Assembly: GCA_003049465.1 (NCBI GenBank)
Contig: PYSS01000002.1
Location: 310,001 to 374,000, forward strand
Direction of reading: 5' to 3'
Length of the DNA: 64,000 bases
Source: Magnaporthiopsis rhizophila
Taxonomy: Eukaryota > Ascomycota > Sordariomycetes > Magnaporthales > Magnaporthaceae
Shown here: in pieces, positions 56,711 to 64,000 of the stretch
Layout: every line of letters starts with the position of its first letter
How positions within the stretch are numbered: position 1 is the first letter of the stretch
Program-made: the position numbers and the translations under genes
The notes under the pieces: generated by a model
The model's database searches: none
Told to the model about the DNA's origin: nothing
What the model saw: the letters and a program-made list of their open reading frames with translations, nothing else

Positions 56711-58052
56711 TGTGGGCGGTGGTTTGGGTATGTGCGAGAATTTGTCGTCGGGTTTGGTGACAGCTTCGTCGTCGGAGAGGTGGCGTGCGAAAGAGAACTG
56801 TGGATGGGGCTTCCCAGTGGCTCAGGCAGGTTGGGTTACAGCCTTTCGGGCGGGCGGTTTGCGATAGGTAGGCTGCTGCTGGAAGCCGGGATCCCTCGAA
56901 TTCCCGCGGCCAATTCGGTCGAATCAGCTCAGTGCGGTTTCGAAGCTTTCCGGACCGCCCACCTTGGCTGGATCACGTGAGGTGGCAGGTGGGATCGCCT
57001 GAGGCAGAAAGAGGCAGGCGTCTATGAGTAGCCAAGAAACACACATTGCGATGCCGACACGACATCGGATCGATGCAGAAAATCTATCGACACGGTTCGC
57101 TGGGCTACAATCCTGTATAACGAGGTATCTAATTAGGTAAACTGGATAGGAATGCATATCTGTTCGGTGGTTCCCGTTTGACAACTACGAGGGAACCCTG
57201 GCGGACTCCTCCAAAAACGCATTCTGTAGCGCAGGACGGAGGGGTGCATTTGCGTCTCCCTTGTGCGTCATACTAGGCATTGGGGGGAAGATGATTGCTG
57301 GATTGGGCAAGTGATCCCTCGAGCCGACGGGGTTAGGAGTCGGGTCCAGGCAAGCATTGCGCCGGGAATGGTCGGACATGGCCTATTGACGTAGGAAGCG
57401 CCATTCTCCATTGTCCAGCGAGGGAGAAGGAAAAAGGACTTCGACAAGCGGCCCAGAAAAAAAGAAAAAAAGACGTCAAGGTTGCATTTTCGGCTTATCG
57501 CTGATTCAAACCGGACGGCAGTCGGACGACCTGCGAAACGAGACATCGAACGGTTTTTTTGAATACTTGTCCGTTATTCCACCCGCGCCAAAAGTCAATG
57601 GCCAGCCAGTGACCCCAGCGGCGGGTGAGCCAGAGCGGCTGCCGCGTGGGAGCTTCCCCGCACACTTACCGACCTGAGCGGGAACGCACGACAACGTAAC
57701 AGCCTAACACAGGCTACCAGAAGGCCAGCCCACCAGCGGAGGGGCCGTCCATCTCGTCATTACTCGCAGGCTTGTCCTCCTGCCGCCATTGTATCCCCAG
57801 CAGCCGCCGCCGCCGCCTTCCTCGTGTCTCTTTCATTACACCCGGTTTTCGATCAACCAAGAGTCGCAAAAGAAAGAAGAAAAAGAAATCCCAGTCCGCA
57901 GTCAGTCTCAGTCAGACGCTATTGCGTCAGCAGCCCGGATACGCCGGGCCTTTTTTCTCTCCTGGTCGGAGCCCTCCTTCTTCTTGCCCGGTTGATAGAG
58001 TTACGACCGCAAACCAGCTTCGTCCGGCGGGCAGCCAACAGGAGGAGGTGGC
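56711..58052. promoter_or_regulatory. Divergent intergenic region (QCR7 / carrier)
   Basis: 1.34 kb with the promoters of two genes for mitochondrial proteins. No gene recognised. Confidence 0.4.
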
Positions 58053-59524
58053 ATGTCGCACAACCAACCCCGGCTTCCTGCCCGAGGAAGCCCCGACGCG
58101 GCCGCCGTTGCCCAAAACTATGAGCCGTCGCGACCGTCATCCTCCTCCTCCGACTACGAGCCCCCAATTCCCGTTCCCTCGTCGTCCGCCCCGCTGTCCC
58201 TGGAGTACGTGCGCATCGAGCCCGACGCCGTCGCCGCAGCAGCAGCATCGTCCGCTGCACCCCGCGGCGACGCCATGAAGGGCACCCGCCCCGGCCCCGT
58301 CGCCGCCGTCAACGCCGCCCCCATCACGACGCTAGAAAGATGGGCTGCGCATGCGACGTCGTCGCAATTCAATGCCTTCGCCGGCGCCGTTGGCGGCTTC
58401 ACCTCGGGCGTTGTCGTCTGCCCCCTCGACGTCATCAAGACCAAGCTGCAGGCCCAGGGTGGCTTCGCGGCCGTGCAGAAGGGCCGCCACGTCGGCCACC
58501 ACCGCGTCTACCGCGGCCTTGTCGGCACCGGTAGGACCATATGGCGCGAGGAGGGCATCCGCGGCATGTACAGGGGCCTCGGTCCCATAATACTAGGCTA
58601 CCTGCCCACCTGGGCCGTCTGGTTCACCGTTTACAACAAGAGCAAGGAGTACATATCACAGCGCTCCGGTGCGTTTTGCCATGTCGTCCTTTCTCTAGCT
58701 TTGGCTGTCCCGGGAGGATTCTGTTGGCTAACGAGAGCGCCGTGGTAGAAAACGTATTCGTCGTCAACTTCTGGTCCTCCATCGTGGCCGGGGCCAGCAG
58801 TACAGTTGTGACGAACCCCATATGGGTCATCAAGACGCGGCTCATGTCTCAGACGGCGCACCACATCCGGACGAGCTATTCACAGTTCCCAAAGGGCGCC
58901 AACACGCCGACGTCGCGGCCGACACTGCACTCGCCGTGGCACTACAAGTCGACGCTGGACGCCGCCCGTAAGATGTACACGACCGAAGGTATCGCTTCTT
59001 TCTACTCGGGCCTGACCCCAGCGCTGCTGGGACTCACGCACGTAGCAGTGCAGTTCCCGGCCTACGAGTACTTCAAGACCCAGTTCACAGGCCGCGGCAT
59101 GGGCGACGGCGGCGGCCAAGGCGCGGCCCCCGAGTGGCTCGGCGTGCTATCGGCCACCATCCTATCCAAGGTGATGGCGAGCAGCGCCACGTACCCGCAC
59201 GAGGTCATCAGGACACGGCTGCAGACCCAGCAGCGGCCCGTCGTGGGCATGGGGCGCAATGGCTCGTCGGCAGTGAGCGCGACGGAGCAGGAGAAGATGC
59301 GGCCCAGGTACAGGGGCATCGCCATGACCTTTCGGACCATTCTAGTCGAAGAGGGCTGGAGAGCCTTCTACGCCGGTATGGGCACCAACCTGATGCGGGC
59401 GGTGCCCGCCGCGGCGGTGACGATGCTTACATACGAGACGGTCATGCGCAAGCTGAACGAGGCCAAGCGCGAGGGCGAGAGGAAGCTCTCGGCCGCGCAC
59501 GATGCCGAGGGCTTCTCGCTATAA
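58053..59524 (+). CDS. Mitochondrial carrier, NAD+/nucleotide type (Yia6-like)
   Basis: Two exons, 58053-58668 and 58749-59524; 463 residues. Three SLC25 repeats carry the motifs PLDVIKTKLQAQ, PIWVIKTRLMSQ and PHEVIRTRLQTQ, each with a following acidic-Gly block (GIRGMYRGLGPIILG, GIASFYSGLTPALLG, GWRAFYAGMGTNLMR). The Trp in the second signature (PIWVIKTR) occurs in the NAD+/FAD/folate/pyrimidine carriers; the overall form is closest to yeast Yia6/Yea6, which import NAD+ across the inner membrane. The N-terminal 110 residues are a Pro/Ser/Ala-rich extension absent from short carriers. The loop between helices in repeat 2 (about 250-280) is also long. Substrate is inferred from the family. Confidence 0.88.
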
Positions 59525-60196
59525 ATGCGAGGAAACAGGCCCGCTTGCTGGCCTACGTCTTCCTCACGGACACACATGCCTTGATCTTTTTTTTTTCCTT
59601 ACGATATCGCTCTGTGGTCTTGGAGACCGTACCCGGTGTTTTTGGTATGGGGTTTTACGCGGAAACATGCATGCAATGGGCGAACAGAGCAGGCGGACGA
59701 TACCCCGATAACTCTTAAAGCAGCACTTTACTTGGCTTCGATGTAGGTATAGACATGCGACGGTTCTTTTTTTTCTTTTATCTTTACCAGCCGGGTTGAA
59801 GGGACGAGGACGGATGACTGGAAGTAGTCCCGAGGCCTTGTTTTCTTTCCTGTATGACCCCGCGACATTCTGGAGCATCATTTCAGAGCCAGGTAGTTGG
59901 TCGTTGATTTTTATGTCCGTTTTATCTCGAAATGAAGCCCACTGCTGGATGGTCGTTTGGACCACTTTACAGGTGTAGCTTTTTGTTTCCCTCCTGGCTC
60001 TTCCCATGCATCGGGCAACCCGCTGGAGCGATGAGACGCATTTCGGCCTTCATGGCTGGCGGATATGAAAGTCGAGAGCGACTGACTGACTGACTTGACT
60101 GGATCCTCCTTGAAGTGCCTACGGAAACGGCGCCCACCGAGCAGGATCACAAGTTATAAGATGCCCCGAGTCATGGGAGACTTTCAGAAACGTCCA
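59525..60196. other. 3' flank of the carrier gene
   Basis: No gene recognised. T-rich stretches follow the carrier stop codon. Confidence 0.6.
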
Positions 60197-60276
60197 AGGC
60201 CTTTGGCGCAAAGGTAGCGCGTCCGCCTCCTATTCCAGCGAGCGGAAGGCTGTGGGTTCGAGTCCCATGAGGCCTG
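60197..60276 (+). tRNA. tRNA-Arg(CCT) with an 8-nt intron
   Basis: A complete cloverleaf can be drawn. The acceptor stem is AGGCCTT with GAGGCCT (one G-U), and the D stem is GCGC/GCGC with loop AAAGGTA. The anticodon stem TCCGC/GCGGA encloses loop CTCCTA-intron-A with anticodon CCT at 60229-60231. The variable loop has five bases and the T arm is GTGGG/CCCAT around TTCGAGT. The intron TTCCAGCG lies at 60233-60240, in the canonical place one base 3' of the anticodon. The internal B box reads GGTTCGAGTCC. A TTTT run shortly downstream can end Pol III transcription. It decodes AGG. Confidence 0.93.
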
Positions 60277-60560
60277 TTCCTTTTATGTGGTGTTTTTGGT
60301 TCCCCCCTCCCCTTTTCCCGATTTATTTCCATTTCTCACATCAAATACTTATTTTTTTTTTAAATTCTAAACCTTTTGTTTCATGATTGTGAGTCTGTTT
60401 AGTTACAATCATCTTTACAGACTCCCAGGTAGGTACCCGTAGGTAACTACACCTAGGACCGATGCACGTGCAATCGCATCACACGACGGAATAACCCAGA
60501 ACGGAACCTCGTGGAATCTCCAGCCGTTTCCCCATCTTCCCATTCGTTGGTCGCCTCGCC

Positions 60561-60679
60561 TCACCTGCGAGGCTCCTCGGGAGGGTGGTGCCGCTGTTGC
60601 TGGTTCTTGCGGTAGGCGTCGCGTTCCATTTGCTATGAGTTGAACAGAAGGTTGATTAACAAGAATGAAATGTTTTCCG

Positions 60680-60742
<63 letters not shown>

Positions 60743-60971
60743 CCCACTGTCTGGGTTCAAGGTAACACGGACAACTAGAAAAAAAAAAAAAAAAAAACTT
60801 ACAGCGTTCAACCTGGCCTCGCGGATGGACGAGCGTGTGTAACTGGCGATATTTCGAACGTGAAATGTCAGGTTTCTATCCCTACCTCCTTGCAACAGAA
60901 AGCGAGGTGCTCAACGAAACAACGTACGTAAAAAGGAGGCAAGCCATGGTAAAAGCCGCCATCGGAGCCAT
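60561..60971 (-). CDS. 51-residue single-pass membrane microprotein
   Basis: Three tiny exons: 60971-60928, 60842-60803 and 60632-60561, found by matching splice sites. Donors are GTACGT and GTAAGT; acceptors are CCAG and ATAG; a CTGAC branch site lies before exon 2. All phases close. The protein starts MAPMAAFTMACLLFT, one short hydrophobic segment, and continues as a charged amphipathic helix (YTRSSIREARLNAQMERDAY) and a His/Pro/Glu tail ending EEPRR. I recognise no named family, though the arrangement resembles small conserved ascomycete membrane proteins. Membrane location is an inference. The second intron (60802-60633) contains A59 and T19 runs in gene orientation. Confidence 0.55.
60684..60742. 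repeat. T59 homopolymer
   Basis: Uninterrupted run of 59 thymines on the plus strand, inside the second intron of the microprotein gene. Its exact length is uncertain in any assembly. Confidence 0.85.
60779..60797. repeat. A19 homopolymer
   Basis: Run of 19 adenines, 36 nt from the T59 run, so the two are inverted relative to each other and could pair in the transcript. Confidence 0.85.
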
Positions 60972-61970
60972 GACCGTCTACACATGCGCACGCACCCCGA
61001 CATTTTTGATCTCAGCGCCGCCCATCGCCGTCGAGTTGCGGGAGGATGAATGCGATGCGATGCGACGCTGCTGCTGCTGCTTCCATGGAACCGGTTCTTG
61101 ACTTGCTTACCCTTGGGTTGATGTTTGCCATGGCTCTCTGGTTCTCTCGCTGCTGGAGGTGGTGTGTGTATGTTTTTGGTGTTTTTGGGTGTTGGTGTTG
61201 CCCCCCCCCCCCCGCTGGTCTTGGCGACGTTGCGGCAACGGGTCTGGTGGGAAAAGCTGTGACGGCGGGTCGTCGCGGTTACGGAACGCCTCCACCCCGA
61301 CTGGTTTTTACTATTAAATTTTTGGTCTTCTCTCTGTTCTTTCGGCTGCTGCCGGGGATTGGAAGGAATGAGGTTTGGTCAAAATGGTACAACCACTAGC
61401 CCCTTGGTTTGTCGAAAGATTTCATCGTATGATGACCGAACATTAGAGATCCATCCATGGGCGAGCATGGCACGGTCCCGCAACACCGCAACACGACGCT
61501 GTGGCGGGCGGGTTTAAACGCAACCCCCCACGCTGCGCAACTACAACTCGGCACTCGATTCGGCTATCCAGCCCCTGGAGTCATCCCACGATTACCCAAG
61601 GCAGGATAAAGATGAAATACCAGGTTGGAGCTGCGATATCAAAATTTGTATAGCATTACCATCACCACCCCATCGCGTCGTCATATAATATCATAGCGGC
61701 ATTGTGGACTCATAAACGACGAAAGCATGTAAGCATGGGAAAAAAGCAGAAAAACAAAATCTCGCAATATCCATCCGCGTCCAAAAGTCCAAATCAAACA
61801 AGATGAACTAGCCTGGCAAAATACTATCAAACGAAATAGCAACATAATTCCAGTCTGTATATAAGGCAAGGTGCAACAACAAAACCAGAAAACAAAACAT
61901 GAAAAAATGACAAAACAAAAACAAAAGCGGTTCGTGGTCGTAAAGTCGTCAGATGATCCGAGTTCCGTCG
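60972..61970. other. Intergenic region
   Basis: About 1 kb between the microprotein gene (its promoter) and the 3' end of the next gene. Includes a C13 run near 61201-61213. No gene recognised. Confidence 0.5.
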
Positions 61971-64000
61971 TCAGTCCCGCTCCCGCTCCCGCTCCCTCCT
62001 CCGCTTCTCGCGCTTGTGCCTACCGTGATCCTCCGAATGCCCATGTCCATGTCCATGTCCGTGTCCACCACCCTCGCTGTCCACTTCCCTGTAATCGCCG
62101 CCGCCGTACACAATCTCCTCCTCGTCGTCGTCGCCCACCGGCTGAGTCCACGTCCTGTCCCCATGTCTATCTCCACGATTGTCGTCCCGGTCCCTGTCGC
62201 GGTCGCGTTCACCACGATGTCGCCGCCTATCCCCGCCGCCACCACCCGACGGCCCCGGAGCATCATCCCGGCCGTCGTCGTGGAGTCTCTTGTCGGTGCT
62301 GCCCAGCGTGGCGCCGAGCAGACCACCCAGAATGCCGAGCCAACCGCCCTTGCCCTCGAGTAGGCCCTGTATCTGACGCGCCGTCCTCTCGACCGCCTCA
62401 CCGTCGGACCCGGCCACGCCCCACTGGCCGTTCATCTGCCAGCCGTCGGGACGCTTGCTTCTGTACTCGAATTCTCCCCGCCTCGATGTCGGGCGAGACG
62501 GCTGGTCAAGCGGCCGTCCGTGTGAGTCGAACCGGTCCGGGAGCGACTCGATTACCACCTCGTCGTCCTCATCAGAGGCAGACGGCTTGGGCGGATGCCG
62601 TCGCTTTGCGGTGAGGGCACGATCAGACGCGTCCGACCCGGACCGGGGCCGGCGGCGTGAGGACTCTGGTGGAGGAGCTGACGAGGATGAGACATCCCCT
62701 TCGGAGTAGTGCGGGAAGGCGGAGTGCGGCACAAGCTGGCTGTTGTCGGCAGGGTCCCGCGCGGGGCCTACGGGATCTATCTTTTGGTCGTCCGGCTTGG
62801 CTCCCGACTCCTTGTGGTGTCGCTTCAGCGTCTGCGAAGACTTGGGGCTGAGTGGGACGAAGATGACTGATTTTGTAGCCTCGGGCATCAGCTGAGGAGG
62901 TTCCTTGGTCGTCGGACTGTGGGCATCGGCGGCAAAGGACGACTTGGAAGATGCTCGAGATTTAGGCCGCGAAGATGAGCGGTGGCGGCGACCTCGTGGG
63001 CTTACACCATCTACCTCACACGAGTTTGTCAGTCCATCACGGCCACTACAATACGTTTCCTCCTAGGCGATGCGCCGCCACGAGATAGACAGAATAAAGC
63101 GTTCGCTGGAGGCGAGCTTATCGTTCTGGACAGGACGCACCCGGACCTGGTTGGCCGGACGAGCGGGCCGCTGGACTGATGCCCGCGTAGAGAGGAGCTT
63201 GACTCACTTGGTCGCCGTGGGGATTCATTCCGGGGTGGGCAGGTGGGTAGCCCGCTGGGGGCGGCGGCGGCGGCATCGGCTGTCCTTGCGGCGGCAGCGG
63301 TGGGTCCGAGGCGTATGGCGGGGCTGGGGCTCCCGGGGGTGCTCCCATGCCTGCCGGGGGAGGCGCTCCCATGCCCGTTGGGGGAGGGGGACCTGCTGGC
63401 GGATATGGCATGCCCGTGGGCGTTGCTGCCCCGTTTGGGCGCTGCGGGAACTCGAAATCCGACAGGTTCGTCGACGCCACGTTTGGGTGCTGGGTAAAGG
63501 CGCCGGCATTAGCTGCTGCGGCCCCGCCACCGGCTCCCGACATTGTAGGCCCTGGCCGGAAGCCACCAGAGGCATGGGGTGGAGAGTGCTGCTGTTGGCG
63601 ATGGCCATGGCCATAGTAGTGTTCGTCGTAGCTGTTGTAGCCGTCATCTGTCACCTCATCCTCGAATCCTGTTAAAAGCATAGCCGAGCGTGTCAGTCGT
63701 CCGTCAGCCCGCGGTGCCTTGGACACCGGCTTGTTGAGGCCGGCACGATCTGGAGACGTGGCGCAGGAGCGTCACGATTGGCGGAAAGAAGATAGGGATT
63801 GTCTGATACTCACGTCTTCGCTCCCTGTCTCTCGCCCTCTGCTCCCTGATACTGTCTCTATCTCTATCTCTCCGGTCATCCCATCCACGGTCGTCACGGT
63901 CTCTGACATGGTCTCGATCAAGGTCTCGGTCTCGTTCACGAGCATCCCTCTTGTCACGCTCACGCTCGCGCTTATCTTCCTCCGCCTTCTCCTCCTTCTC
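61971..64000 (-). CDS. Low-complexity Arg/Asp/Glu-rich protein, 3' part only
   Basis: Three exon parts are visible: 64000-63814 (running off the window edge), 63668-63208 and 63014-61971; about 563 residues. The first is an RERD-type charged repeat (KRERERDKRDAREREDR-like). The second holds EDEVTDDGYNSYDEHYYGHG and a Pro/Gly-rich stretch with repeated PPPTGMGAPPPAGMGAPP. The third has basic Ser/Arg text (RGRRHRSSSRPKSRASSKS), VIFVPLSPKSSQTLKRH, an isolated hydrophobic Gly-rich segment (GGWLGILGGLLGATLGS), more RD repeats, a Gly-His run and a KREKRRRERERERD end. Overall it resembles fungal low-complexity proteins such as the DUF3824 type, of unknown function. The N-terminus lies outside the window. 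Confidence 0.7.

Noticed and set aside
60684..60797. Assembly gap artefact at the T59/A19 runs
   Set aside because: The sequence between and around the runs is unique and the flanking exons join in phase, so the locus is probably real even if the run length is uncertain.
61871..62614. 247-codon plus-strand frame
   Set aside because: Antisense to the low-complexity Arg/Asp gene; Arg/Pro-rich text is the usual reflection of that composition.
1..64000. CRISPR array or bacterial operon structure
   Set aside because: Genes carry spliceosomal introns and encode eukaryotic proteins; no spaced direct repeats were seen.

Overview
The window is nuclear DNA of a filamentous ascomycete, most likely a Sordariomycete. 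Genes carry short introns (about 50-170 nt) with GTRNGT donors, CTRAC branch sites and YAG acceptors. Coding sequence is GC-rich, genes sit 0.4-5.7 kb apart, and the proteins include Pezizomycotina families (Egh16/MAS3-like secreted protein, CnjB-type zinc-knuckle protein, GPI-anchored Ecm33). All exon models below were built by hand from splice motifs and reading phase; nearly all close exactly in frame.

Layout. 0-3.5 kb is gene-free. 3.5-11 kb holds an Egh16-like secreted protein, IMP3, mitochondrial ribosomal protein bS18m, a PPR protein (candidate CIA84) and a UPF0390/DUF2462 protein. 11.1-15.7 kb is an anomalous island: a gag-like zinc-knuckle fragment, a long orphan ORF broken by frameshifts and a stop, a 250-bp cluster of nested inverted repeats, and an orphan gene on the other strand. 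16.2-19.9 kb holds a METTL7-like methyltransferase and an eleven-knuckle CnjB-like protein with a probable 5'UTR intron. After a 3.1-kb gene-poor stretch, 23.6-43.5 kb is dense housekeeping: aldo-keto reductase, sphingolipid delta-4 desaturase, VAP/Scs2, UBA-UBX protein, ribosomal protein P1, DUF2408 protein, YCII-domain protein, splicing factor SPF45 and Ecm33. A 5.7-kb gene-poor stretch precedes a 3-methyladenine DNA glycosylase. 53-64 kb holds the Golgi mannosyltransferase Anp1, QCR7, a Yia6-type mitochondrial carrier, an intron-containing tRNA-Arg(CCT), a 51-residue membrane microprotein split over three small exons, and the 3' part of a low-complexity Arg/Glu/Asp-rich gene cut by the window edge.

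The genes do not form a metabolic cluster. Several products share the mitochondrion (bS18m, the PPR protein, the YCII protein, QCR7, the carrier) or the secretory pathway and cell surface (Egh16-like, desaturase, VAP, Ecm33, Anp1). Neighbours are mostly convergent or divergent, so shared promoters lie between divergent pairs (for example IMP3/bS18m, PPR/DUF2462, YCII/SPF45). The least explained material is the 11-15.7 kb island and the microprotein at 60.6-61.0 kb.
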